Part shown: piece by piece, positions 55,221 through 64,000 of the stretch
Position numbering within the stretch: the first letter of the stretch is position 1
How the letters are laid out: each line of letters opens with the position of its first letter
Origin: Melanopsichium pennsylvanicum
Lineage: Eukaryota; Basidiomycota; Ustilaginomycetes; Ustilaginales
Assembly: GCA_900208305.1 (NCBI GenBank)
Contig: OAPG01000014.1
Coordinates: 496,001 to 560,000 of the forward strand
Length of the DNA: 64,000 nucleotides
Direction of reading: 5' to 3'
Made by a program: the position numbers and the translations under genes
The notes under the pieces: generated by a model
The model's database searches: none
What the model saw: the letters and a program-made list of their open reading frames with translations, nothing else
Told to the model about the DNA's origin: nothing

Positions 55221-56552
55221 CTAGTACTTTACTCTAGCGCTATACATGGTAACATTGCGCCAAACACCTTTACTCTTCCCGTCCTTCCCAATCACCTTCT
55301 TATCCTTGTTCCACTGTCGCTTCTCCTCGTCCGACAGTTCCCAGTCTAGTACCTTTGTCTTGCTTGCTCTTGTGAACTTGAGCAATAATGCATCCAGTTT
55401 TTTGCTGTTCAAGGCTAAATCTTGGATAAACGGCAATAGGTCTGACGCGATCCAACTTGGTCTTGTCAAGAACAAATCTTGGAAGCGTTCGGCTGGTTCT
55501 GTAGGCAACTCGTGGTACGAGAAAAATTGGATCTTGATACTCGCAGGATTGGGATATAGATTGACAGTTGGATTGGGGGAGGGAGAGAGGATGTAGTATC
55601 CGGACAAGAGGTCAAGTTGCGCGAGGTTGCGAAAGTCGGGGGAGAGACAGGTTTCGGTCCAGCTCGATAGGAACGAGGTCAGGCCTACGGGGATGCGCGC
55701 GAGAGATTTCAGAGTTTGAATGCCTAGGAAGTGTACGATCCGCTTGGTGTCTAATGCAACGGTGGTCGTAGAGTGATCGTTGTTGGGCGTGCCGAAGAAT
55801 TGTGTAAGAAGCGCGGCGACGACTTGCGAACGCAGACCATGAACTGTGTGCAACGCATCAACAGTTTCTTTCAATGGCACGGATTCGGGCAGCAATGCAT
55901 GGAGGTCAAGGTGGGAGATGAGGATCTGTAGTGAGGAAATGATCCATGATGGAGCTACATGTCGCATGTATCCGTCCATCTCAATGATATGATGGTGAAC
56001 GAGGCCTGCTTCGAGCTCAGCCGGACTAGCCTGGACGATGCTCTTGAGCTGTTTCAAAGTGTACTTTCTGAGCGGTCTTGCGGATGCTGCCGACTTGCGT
56101 TCTTCTTCTTCCTCTCCTTCGTACTGCGACGCTTTCAGGAGCCCTCTCAAACGCTCGAGTCTCGGCATTACAGGTGTCAGCTCCAGTGTGTCTGTGACAT
56201 TGCTGCGCAGGTAGAGCGCGGGTTTGATCGATCCAGACTGTGAGGATGCGTCAGGGGCAGCATCAATTTTGCACAACAGCAAAGAGTTGGACTGCGACAC
56301 GGCTCGAAGCGCTAGTGTTTGAGTGTCAGTTACGAGCACTGCCTGATCTTCGTATCGTCCTTTGATGGTCAGGCGTCCTGGGACGGTTCTGCGTCTCTTT
56401 GTTGCGGGTTCGTCAGACGAATCAGGGTCGTGTTTAGCTTTCGTTGTCGGATCGAAGAGGTGCAACAGCTCGTTTGGAATCTCAAGCAGATGGTATTTCG
56501 GCAGTGGGAGGGGTGCTGAGCACAATTCTATCGATTTTGATGTCGTGGTCAT
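55221..56552 (-). CDS. dcc1: sister chromatid cohesion protein Dcc1
   Basis: Subunit of the alternative clamp loader Ctf18-RFC (Ctf18-Dcc1-Ctf8) that loads PCNA and supports cohesion at forks. 443 residues, single exon. Family features: N-terminal YHLLEIPNELLHLF, then LTIKGRYEDQAVLVTDTQTLALRAVSQSNSLLL, an acidic linker, the PRLERLRGLLKASQYEG region and C-terminal winged-helix segments ending WRNVTMYSARVKY. Length is near the family norm of about 390. Divergent from trm10 with only 326 bp between start codons. Confidence 0.85.
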   Translation of the reverse strand: MTTTSKSIELCSAPLPLPKYHLLEIPNELLHLFDPTTKAKHDPDSSDEPATKRRRTVPGRLTIKGRYEDQAVLVTDTQTLALRAVSQSNSLLLCKIDAAPDASSQSGSIKPALYLRSNVTDTLELTPVMPRLERLRGLLKASQYEGEEEEERKSAASARPLRKYTLKQLKSIVQASPAELEAGLVHHHIIEMDGYMRHVAPSWIISSLQILISHLDLHALLPESVPLKETVDALHTVHGLRSQVVAALLTQFFGTPNNDHSTTTVALDTKRIVHFLGIQTLKSLARIPVGLTSFLSSWTETCLSPDFRNLAQLDLLSGYYILSPSPNPTVNLYPNPASIKIQFFSYHELPTEPAERFQDLFLTRPSWIASDLLPFIQDLALNSKKLDALLLKFTRASKTKVLDWELSDEEKRQWNKDKKVIGKDGKSKGVWRNVTMYSARVKY

Positions 56553-56878
56553 CTTGTTGTACGTCTATGGAATGGTATGGTGTTTTGGTGTGGTGTGCAA
56601 GACTGAAAGGAGCAACGCTGGCGAGAACAACACTTACACAGCATTGGTGCACTTTTTTGGCTCGAAGCGCGAATCCGACGCGTCGCGTAGAGATACAGGA
56701 ATTCGAACCACCAAATTTAAATAAAGCTCTCTTTGTGGAGGTGTCTGCGCTCGGAATTCGGACTTGTTTGTAGCTTGTCACTGTTCTTCTTGGAACAGCC
56801 ATTCCAGACAAACGAGCCTTGACCTTTCCTCTTGTCACCGCATTGTCCAGCATCGTCTCGAGCGACCCGATCGTCAAT
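56553..56878. promoter_or_regulatory. bidirectional promoter dcc1 / trm10
   Basis: 326 bp between two divergent start codons. No TATA box is obvious; contains GGTGTGGTG-type repeats near dcc1 and a pyrimidine-rich stretch near trm10. Confidence 0.6.
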
Positions 56879-58228
56879 ATGGAAGATCAAGCCAGAATTT
56901 CAACTTCGTCCTTGCCTCGTCCCGCAAAGTATGCCGGACCATCGATCCAAGTGCCTCCGGGCATGTCCAAGAACGCAGCCAAGAAACTTGCCCGTAAGCA
57001 AAAGCTCGAAGCGACCAAGCACGACCGCCGTGCTGCTGAACGACTCAAGAAGAAAGACAACAAGCGAGCGCGCTTTCTCGCTGCTCAACAGGATTCGGAC
57101 TCCACCAAAAATACTGGCAAACGACGAAATTCGGATGGCAACAGCACCACCGTCCAAGGGCAAATAGGCACAACAACGAGTAAAAAACCAAAGCCTGGTG
57201 AAGGAGAAAGCAAGGAGTACTTCGATGCAAGGTTGGTGATCGATTGTGGATTCGACGAGCTGATGGCTGAAAAGGAATCAAATAGTATGACACAGCAACT
57301 GATGTATCTGTACAGCGCGAATCGAGCGGCAAAAGTCCCTTTCGGCGAGATCATACTTACGGGGCAAGAGATCGAGGGGAACTGTTTGAAAGATGTTCAG
57401 CCTGATCAGCTCTCTCTTGTGCCAAAAGCTGATTCGCAAATTACCCGAGGAGAGACTGGGGAAGGAAGTCGTGGTAGTAAAGCGGGGAGTATTGAGAACA
57501 ACAGAATCGGTCAGGCCATGGATGGTAAGCTTCGCGGCGTCTGGCGCCGATGGAAACGCGTCACCATTTACAAGCATGGTGGTCTCGAAAGTCTCCTCTC
57601 TTCAATTTCCGAGCCTTGTCCGGCTGCACCAACTTGGAATTCAGCTTCTGGAGCAAACAGTGGCAGTGTAGCCGGCCGCTACTTTCCCGCTGAAGAATTT
57701 CGGCAAACGCTGCACCGTATCCCCTTATCCAATGCCATCTACCTCACTGCAGACACCGACGACACGCTCATGTCTCTCGAAGCGGGCATGACGTACATCA
57801 TTGGTGGCATCGTCGATAAGAATCGCTACAAAGGTCTGTGTCGTGCCAAGGCGGACAGGCTTGGTATTCGAGCGGCTAAACTCCCACTTTCTCAGGAGAT
57901 GCTGCTGGCCGTCGAGCGCAGTGTTCGGCTTCGGGGCGAATCGATTCAGGACGAAGCGGCGGGAGACAAGGACGTTGGGGAAGAGGGTGAGGATGAGAAG
58001 GGCTTTGTGGGTAGAAAGGTGTTGACAGTGAACCAGGTTGTGGAAATTTTGACTGCTTGGACCGAGACCAGGGATTGGGTAAAAGCGTTAGAGAAGGCGC
58101 TTCCGAGGAGGAAACTCAAACAACGCGGGCCTACTGCCAAGACCGCAGTCACAGCCACACGTTGCAAAGGAGCAGACGCCTCTATCGCGGATTGCGACGA
58201 GGAGCAAGATGCAGCGAGAAACGCATGA
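56879..58228 (+). CDS. trm10: tRNA (guanine-9-N1) methyltransferase Trm10
   Basis: SAM-dependent SPOUT methyltransferase that makes m1G9 in tRNAs. 449 residues, single exon. Lys/Arg-rich N-terminal helix (about 35-75), then the SPOUT domain: FDARLVIDCGFDELMAEKE (about 114), SNAIYLTADTDDTLMSLEAG (about 287-305), TYIIGGIVDKNRYKGLC (about 306-322), KLPLSQ, and LTVNQVVEILTAW (about 382-394). The order matches yeast Trm10 (about 290 aa), with additional linkers. ATG at 56879 is the first in frame; the frame is open upstream but has no Met. Confidence 0.9.
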   Translation: MEDQARISTSSLPRPAKYAGPSIQVPPGMSKNAAKKLARKQKLEATKHDRRAAERLKKKDNKRARFLAAQQDSDSTKNTGKRRNSDGNSTTVQGQIGTTTSKKPKPGEGESKEYFDARLVIDCGFDELMAEKESNSMTQQLMYLYSANRAAKVPFGEIILTGQEIEGNCLKDVQPDQLSLVPKADSQITRGETGEGSRGSKAGSIENNRIGQAMDGKLRGVWRRWKRVTIYKHGGLESLLSSISEPCPAAPTWNSASGANSGSVAGRYFPAEEFRQTLHRIPLSNAIYLTADTDDTLMSLEAGMTYIIGGIVDKNRYKGLCRAKADRLGIRAAKLPLSQEMLLAVERSVRLRGESIQDEAAGDKDVGEEGEDEKGFVGRKVLTVNQVVEILTAWTETRDWVKALEKALPRRKLKQRGPTAKTAVTATRCKGADASIADCDEEQDAARNA

Positions 58229-58503
58229 TCACAATTGCGTTGTGTCCGGGGGAAGAATGCAGAAATGCGGATGCTATTGAAGTATACCAGTCCAGCCAGT
58301 ATTGAAATCTAACGAGTGAATTGAGTGAGGACTGATCAGGACGGGTGCAAAGATGAAATCGCACTGTGCAGGAGGAAAGCTTAAGCGAAGCAACACGTTG
58401 CGCGTATGAAGACGAAAGTAAAAGGGGGATGGAAAGTGGTCGCTACCGGTGCAGACCGACATTTCGATCCATCTTAACGAAAGAAAGAATTGGGGTTACA
58501 CGA

Positions 58504-59208
58504 TCAAGGCTGGAATGCGAGCACGGCGGTAAACAGCACGCTGGCAGTCACCAACAACACGGGCAACGACTTTGCCTTCTTGGCCGCACCCGAAGTCGAA
58601 TTCATCCTTGTGTTCGAGCCAGCTGAACTGCCACTGCTGTCGGTACTCTGACTCGCAGTTCCATCATCGCTTTGCGCCACGGATGCTGTTGTCTGGACCA
58701 CAGCCGCTGCCGCCGCTGTTGGCGTGATTTGGCTCGAGCTTGCCTGAACAGAGCTACTGGTCGCCTTGTGACTCTTGATCTGGACGTGTCTGTGGTATGC
58801 GGTGGCGAAAGGACGAGCGTGTTTGAAGGTGGATGTAAAAGTGTGATGGTGCTGTGGTTGTTTATTGACGCAGGTGGCAGGTGCGTTGATGTGATCGAAA
58901 TGGCATTCAATGTGAGCACCAGAGGCATCAATGGCAGAAAAGTAGTTGTGGGATTCGACAAACTTTTGATCCTCGACAACTTTGGTGGTGTGGCCGTTAA
59001 TAGAAGCCCATTCGTGCGCGCGGACGTTCCAGACTGTCGCACGAGCACCGTCAGGGGCGGTTGTGGTAGCAAGGGAGGTGGCTGAGAATTTGATGTCGAC
59101 TTCGCCATTGACTTTGGACATTTGACTCTCGATGGCCTTGATCATTTGATCGACGCCGGGAGCAAAGAGCGACACGGTTGCAGTGGCAGTGATAGTGCTG
59201 TTCGGCAT
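58504..59208 (-). CDS. predicted GPI-anchored cell-surface protein (N-terminus unresolved)
   Basis: At least 234 residues from the in-frame ATG at 59208. The open frame continues to 59343 without another ATG, so a first exon with the signal peptide is probably missing from this model. The body (SLFAPGVDQMIKAIES, then ATVWNVRAHEWASINGHTTKVV, one disulfide-capable HIECHFDHINAPATC segment) resembles small fungal GPI-anchored proteins, followed by a His-rich and Ser/Thr/Ala-rich stalk, and a typical GPI signal: small residues (NSTSGAAKKAK), then hydrophobic LPVLLVTASVLFTAVLAFQP to the stop. No enzymatic motif. Convergent with trm10, 275 bp apart. Confidence 0.65.
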   Translation of the reverse strand: MPNSTITATATVSLFAPGVDQMIKAIESQMSKVNGEVDIKFSATSLATTTAPDGARATVWNVRAHEWASINGHTTKVVEDQKFVESHNYFSAIDASGAHIECHFDHINAPATCVNKQPQHHHTFTSTFKHARPFATAYHRHVQIKSHKATSSSVQASSSQITPTAAAAAVVQTTASVAQSDDGTASQSTDSSGSSAGSNTRMNSTSGAAKKAKSLPVLLVTASVLFTAVLAFQP

Positions 59209-62200
59209 CGTGCTTGTGGTCGTGACGGAGATTGGGTCGGGATTGGAGGAATTAAAGAGTGACCAGTTGAAGAGGGGAGACGATATTGTCAAGTGGAGAG
59301 GAGTTGAGGGAAAGATGATGGTAGTGGAGATTTGGAACTGCAATTGATCCCGACGACAAAGGAAGGCGCAGCAGGAGCAGAAGCAGGAGCAGGATCGGAG
59401 TTGAGTACCCTGAGTCTCATTCCAAGTATATTCATGGCCGGAAGAGCCAAGTGGTTTCCTTTTCCCCCCAAGGCTTCACTCTCGCCTGTACCTCATATTC
59501 ATGTTTTCCTTCACTGCACTGTAGCGTGTGTATTCGTGATCTCACCGAACTTCAGGCACACCACTCAGAAGTAGGAGGATGAAGTGTAGCAGGGCCTTCT
59601 CGGTTATGCCAGACAGCGATCGGAAAGAATTTTGCGGCTGCGAGCGTACCTGGCTGGGAAATCACTTTGCATGGAGCTCGGTCAAGACGCGCAATAGGGT
59701 CAACGAACGGTCAAGAAGGAGATGAGAGGTGGAAGTGTTGGTTTCGGCGACTTTGGTCTGCAACGCGTCTGTATTCACGACTCGAACAGGAGGAAATCGC
59801 ACAGTAGTTGGGGGTGATGCTCCAAGATAGGAAGAAAGGCGCGAGACCGAGTGGATGGGAAGTTTGTGCATATTTCGCCGAGCCTCTGCTGTCCCGCACT
59901 GGCTTGTACAAAGAGGGTGTCGAGTTTGTGTTGCTCATACTTGGTCCTTGCCTGCACGCCAAGCACAGTGTTGACACCAGCCGAAAGCATTTTCACTGAG
60001 GATATCTAAACACCAACTTTGTTATAGGAAGATCGACCATGCGTTTGCTGTAGCCACAGAGACATGGAAGAAGGTTCAGAACAGAACAACACAGGCTCAA
60101 CCAAATGCACGTCGGTCGGGTAGACTCACACTGTGCAGTTGCTCGTTGGCGCTTCTTGGCAATGTGAATTTGCGATCCACAAACGCGGCTTTGTACCTGC
60201 ATTTCTTTCGTGCTACGCCATCGCCGATGTTCCACTTTCCTTCCCGATAAAATAATTATTTTGCCGCCAGAATTATTATTGCTTTTTTTTCCTCTTTGAC
60301 CTTTCTTTTCCTTCCAAGGCAAAAAGAAAAAATTTGAAAAAAAAGGAGACGTTCCGCGGAGATGATGGCAAAAGCTGAGTCGACACCATCCATGTATTTG
60401 TAGACGTGTCATGCGTCAAATCGACAGTGCGGCCTGTCGTGCATGCCTCATCACGAGCCCTGACACAATTTTGTATCCTCCTAAAAATCACGATTTGCCT
60501 TGTTGCCGGCCAAGACGCCTTTCTCTGCCGCTGGCGTCGTTCTTGCAACGGGAGCATCGTCCGCGAAACATGTCTTGTACAGTATGGTGTCGCATACACC
60601 CTATATGTAGTTCGACCACCTCACCAACAGAGTATACGCAGGCTCACCCGTTTTCATTCGATTTGCAGGTGTGAGAAGCCGAACGACTTGTGCCGCAACG
60701 CAAGGCACAACCCGACCATCCTTGTCAAACGGGCAAGTGTCAGCACACAGCAGGCTCAGCCTCGGTTGCAGACCCTATCTTGTCCCCACGCCACGTGAAA
60801 AGAGGTGTGAGCCAACGCAAGGACATGAGACCAAATCATCTACGCAGACTTAGGGTTAGCATAGCTCACGTCAAATTATCGGCGGGCGCGCGTGCAGAGA
60901 TCAGGACGTTTCAATGTCAATGGTCGACATCGCTGCACAGGTTGATCGGATTCATTGTGTTTGGCGTCAGCTTGGACCTCACTTCCACGTTGGCTGTTAA
61001 ACGAATATGTACCCCGTTTGTTCGCTTAGCGAATATGACTCGGACCAAGGTCCACGGCTTCACAGGCACGCTGTCGTAATTGGGTCGAATCCAAAATTTC
61101 CATCCTCTTCTCGCTTTGACTATATCACTAGCAAAGTTTATGTGACACCACATGCATAAGAGAATGACTGGATCATCGTTTGCATATAGATGCAAGCCTG
61201 CGACACACTGCGTCAATGGCAGCACAGGAAGGCGTGGTCGGAGAACGCTTGAATTCAGAAGCAGAGTGATTCGGAAGACAGGCTTCCACGAGTGCAAGTA
61301 TGCATTACGAAGCCACGAATCCGGTTCGATATGCACGTCTGCGAGTCATTTTCGCTTGCTGCAAGCACTACCACCGTAGCCAAAACACGATGTCGACATC
61401 CTTTGCTTGCTCGCTTGCTCAGACAAGTGGGACACGGGAACACAGACGAGGAAGAGCGCGGGAAAGGAAAGGCCGGTTACCCGATTACATGACGTTGACA
61501 AGTTCTTCAAGCGACATGAGAGCCAAGAAAAAGAAAAGAGGAAGAAAAAGGATCAAAAGAGGAAACACGTGCAGAATTCCAGCCCGTCTTGTCCACTCCT
61601 TCCTCAACTCCTTGACTTCCTGCCTCTTTTCGTGCTTAGTGGGTTTTGATGTGTATGACTGTCGAACGTGTACGGCTCGCAATGATCCGCGTTAAGATTC
61701 GGAGACAAGAAGGGAGTTGCAACACGAACTAAGGAAGGATGAGCTAGATTACGATCAAGGTCAGTGTCAAACAGGGATGCCAAGCAAGGGTCCTGCGCAT
61801 CTGCGGAGTATCATTTGTCTTCTTGAATCACCAACAAATGCGTGCTCTGCCGCTCAAGTCACAATTGGCCGCACTGCCGCCGTCACCACCACCGCCAACT
61901 CTGTACCACATTCTCACATTTCTGCCCTCTATGCCATGTGTTCCGAGTCATCACCCCTCCACGCACCACCTTTTACTCTCCGCACGCTTGATCCTGCATC
62001 CTCCTTCCGCAATCTCAACTTTTTTTTTGTGGATCTAACCGAGCTCGCACCCCCCTCCTGCCCGCCATTTCTCCGGCATGATCACAATGTAAGCGAACAT
62101 ACACAATGAAAGAGAGAGACTGTATACGTATTTGTTTGTTCTTCCAGGATCTCTTACCTTCTTTCACCCTCAAGCAATGTATGGAACCCGAGAAGGGTGG

Positions 62201-62985
62201 GACGATCATCTCCGCCTCCGGTGAGACCAAGGCACACACAACACGGTGTGGTCACCGAACATGTTATTGTACTGCCGACTAGAACGGTCAATTTCCTCGG
62301 CCCTCCCCACTATCCACACCATGCGTAGCCGGCCAGCCACCATGACCTCTTCTCACACGCTTTATTGTCGATGCCTCTCAATGTACTGTGCATCAATGCT
62401 ACGGTGTAGGGGTCGAAGGATGGAATAACACAACAGGAGAGCGGAAGCTGATGGATACTGAGAGAAGGTGAAAAGGCACTGGGATGGTGCAGTTCTGGTA
62501 GCTTTTCGAGTCACGTTGCTGTGCGCGAGCCCATACGTGACAGCTACCACTTACCGCAAATGTTACGAGCCTGGTGTCATTTTGAGGCGTGCTGCGGCGA
62601 CCCACATTGTCACAGATTCCTCCGGAAATCACCCCCCGTTATGACTCCGGTCAAGAACGCCATTCATAGTTCCGGTTGTGGTACTCGTCAGACCCTTGAT
62701 GCGACTGAGCTATATAATTCTCGTCTCGATCGAGCCTATCGCTGTCCGCAGACTTGTATAGCATCCTCCGTGGCACCGTCTCCTTTTCGCTTCTAAAAGG
62801 AAAAGACCAGCTCTTTCCCTACTGCACCGTGAACTACACCTGTCGACAACATCGCCACGACTCAGCGCCTTTCTGCCTCAACACAACACGCGTCAGGCAG
62901 TCAACTCAGATCGACAGTATCACAACCACTCACTTTGCTGCTAATTGAATCCATCTTCGAGCTCATCACTATACTCGACACAAAC
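59209..62985. other. 3.8 kb poorly coding region before the arrestin-like gene
   Basis: Upstream sequence of the GPI gene (59209 to about 59480, where its first exon probably lies), then sequence without a recognisable gene. A TTAGGGTTAG word occurs at 60850-60859. A possible spliced ORF spans about 61777-62280 (see findings). The promoter of the arrestin-like gene occupies the right end. Confidence 0.45.
62709..62716 (+). promoter_or_regulatory. TATA-like element of the arrestin-like gene
   Basis: GAGCTATATAATTC: a good TATA match about 275 bp upstream of the ATG, followed by a long C/T-rich leader. Confidence 0.5.
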
Positions 62986-64000
62986 ATGGAGCTCTCAGTA
63001 GGTGTTCACTCGACGGATATCTTCCTCTTCCCATCCAAGAGGCAGCGCAACCAATCATCATCTGAGCCCTCCTCATCCTCTACCTCATCATCCTCAGCAA
63101 CAGTACTTCCGTCGTCATCATCGCCGTCGACAACGTCAGTCCCATCTTCGTTGTATGATGGTTCATCACCAGCATACTCCGAGGTTGAAGACATCACTAC
63201 CTTTAGCAGCAGCAGCAACAAGTTGTCCAACGATGACCATGCCATTTTGTATGCCTATGTCGACATCCGTATCCCCTTTCCCAATTCCTCTTCCTCCTGT
63301 ACCCCTTCCTGCATCCGTAATCGCCTCAAGAGTCTCACGCTCACACTGACTTCCCACGAAAATATCTCGTTCCCCCGTGGAGGCATGGAAGCAAACCGAA
63401 CCTTCCACAGCGAAAAGTCGCTCACGGAAGCGCTCGACATTGAGTACTTTGAACCGGGCAAGACTTACCGTTTCGAACAATCCTTCTTTATCGACCACAA
63501 CGCAGCACCCTTCCAACGTAGCAACTGGGGAATCAACAATCAACAGCTTGTAGCAAAGGCAACATTCCACGGATTGCTCACCAAAACCTTAACAGCCACC
63601 AAGAAAGTGTACTTTGTGGATTGCCAGAACGACGAGGGCAATGAGATGATTGTTTGGGACAAGGACGTTCGAACTCATGCCGACGGTATCGGCCCTTTTA
63701 GCTTGAGGAACAGATCAGAGGTGTTTACGGTAGGAGGATACCTTAGGACAAACTTTGACTTATTGAGTCCACTCGAGGGGGTGAGCGTCGTTGGCATTCG
63801 AGGATTCGTGGAGCAGCGGACAAGGTTGACGTCGAGGAAAGAGAGGAAAGGGTACGCTGAGACGGTCCTACCCAAAAAGGTGCAGTTTCTCAAACTCGAT
63901 AGGCACCAAGTTGATGAGCTGTTCAAGACGAAAAAGTTGGAGGGTGGCGGAGAAGGCATCAGTCCGGACGGCGAGTGCTACCCATCACTCCAAGTCGTGT
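62986..64000 (+). CDS. arrestin-like protein, truncated by window end
   Basis: Open frame from ATG 62986 to the end of the window without a stop (338 codons visible). Ser/Thr-rich N-terminus (about 22-75), then a beta-rich region: HAILYAYVDIRIPF (about 87), LKSLTLTLTSHENISFP (about 113-130), LDIEYFEPGKTYRFEQSFFI (about 150-170), QLVAKATFHG (about 187-197), GIGPFSLRNRSEVFTVGGYLR (about 236-256), and VSVVGIRGFVEQRTRL (about 269-285). The order and the G-x-Y-x-F-x-F-like segment suggest an arrestin-like (alpha-arrestin/Rod1-type) fold, which in fungi links membrane proteins to Rsp5 ubiquitin ligase. This assignment is tentative; PY motifs would be expected in the missing part. Confidence 0.6.
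   Translation, partial: MELSVGVHSTDIFLFPSKRQRNQSSSEPSSSSTSSSSATVLPSSSSPSTTSVPSSLYDGSSPAYSEVEDITTFSSSSNKLSNDDHAILYAYVDIRIPFPNSSSSCTPSCIRNRLKSLTLTLTSHENISFPRGGMEANRTFHSEKSLTEALDIEYFEPGKTYRFEQSFFIDHNAAPFQRSNWGINNQQLVAKATFHGLLTKTLTATKKVYFVDCQNDEGNEMIVWDKDVRTHADGIGPFSLRNRSEVFTVGGYLRTNFDLLSPLEGVSVVGIRGFVEQRTRLTSRKERKGYAETVLPKKVQFLKLDRHQVDELFKTKKLEGGGEGISPDGECYPSLQVV

Noticed and set aside
56690..56715. GGTTCGAATTC on the minus strand as a tRNA B box
   Set aside because: No T-stem pairing and no D-arm or acceptor stem around it.
60850..60859. TTAGGGTTAG, telomere-like word
   Set aside because: Less than two repeat units; expected by chance and in the middle of genic DNA.

Overview
The window is nuclear DNA from a basidiomycete fungus. 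Genes are compact, introns are short with GTAAGT/GTGAGT-type donors, promoters are pyrimidine-rich, one tRNA gene carries a short nuclear-type intron, and there is no sign of operons or ribosome-binding sites. The protein set (a Mala s 1/TRI14-like secreted beta-propeller, very long Ser/Ala/Asn/Gln-rich regulators, a GPI-anchored cell-surface protein) and the mostly intron-poor structure fit the Ustilaginomycotina, most likely a smut or Pseudozyma-like yeast of the Ustilaginales. That placement is inference; no database search was run.

Layout from left to right: Rad4/XPC repair protein (-), divergent from vacuolar aspartyl protease (+); GINS subunit Psf1 (+, 1 intron) convergent with a large homeodomain transcription factor (-); a 4.8 kb gene-free block; glucose-6-phosphate dehydrogenase (+, 2 introns); a K/Na-Ca exchanger (+); the 49 kDa subunit of mitochondrial complex I (+, 1 intron); a Ctk1/Cdk12-type CTD kinase (+) convergent with an aldo-keto reductase (-, 3 introns); an intron-containing tRNA-Thr(CGT); a 1,635-residue low-complexity protein with one linker-histone-like (H15) domain (-); malate dehydrogenase (+, 2 introns, the second 712 nt long) convergent with an Asn/Gln-rich bZIP factor (-); an unrecognised Ser-rich protein (-) divergent from a DCAF-type WD40 protein (+); a Mala s 1-like secreted protein (-); cohesion protein Dcc1 (-) divergent over 326 bp from tRNA methyltransferase Trm10 (+); a GPI-anchored protein (-); a 3.8 kb poorly coding stretch; and a truncated arrestin-like protein (+) that runs off the right end.

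Most genes are housekeeping: DNA replication and repair (Rad4, Psf1, Dcc1), transcription (homeodomain, Ctk1-like, bZIP, H15), central redox metabolism (G6PD, MDH, complex I, AKR), protein turnover (aspartyl protease, DCAF), tRNA (tRNA-Thr, Trm10) and cell surface or secretion (Mala s 1-like, GPI protein). They are not a functional cluster.

No mobile element, CRISPR array or convincing new multi-gene system is visible. The most interesting unexplained signal is a short AT-rich element (core AAATTTAC followed by AGT or TGT) that recurs in intergenic regions. Others are PTS1-like C-termini on two cytosolic dehydrogenases, a basic in-frame N-terminal extension of the aspartyl protease, a substituted P+1 loop in the CTD kinase, the solitary H15 protein, and several candidate small spliced transcripts in the gaps.
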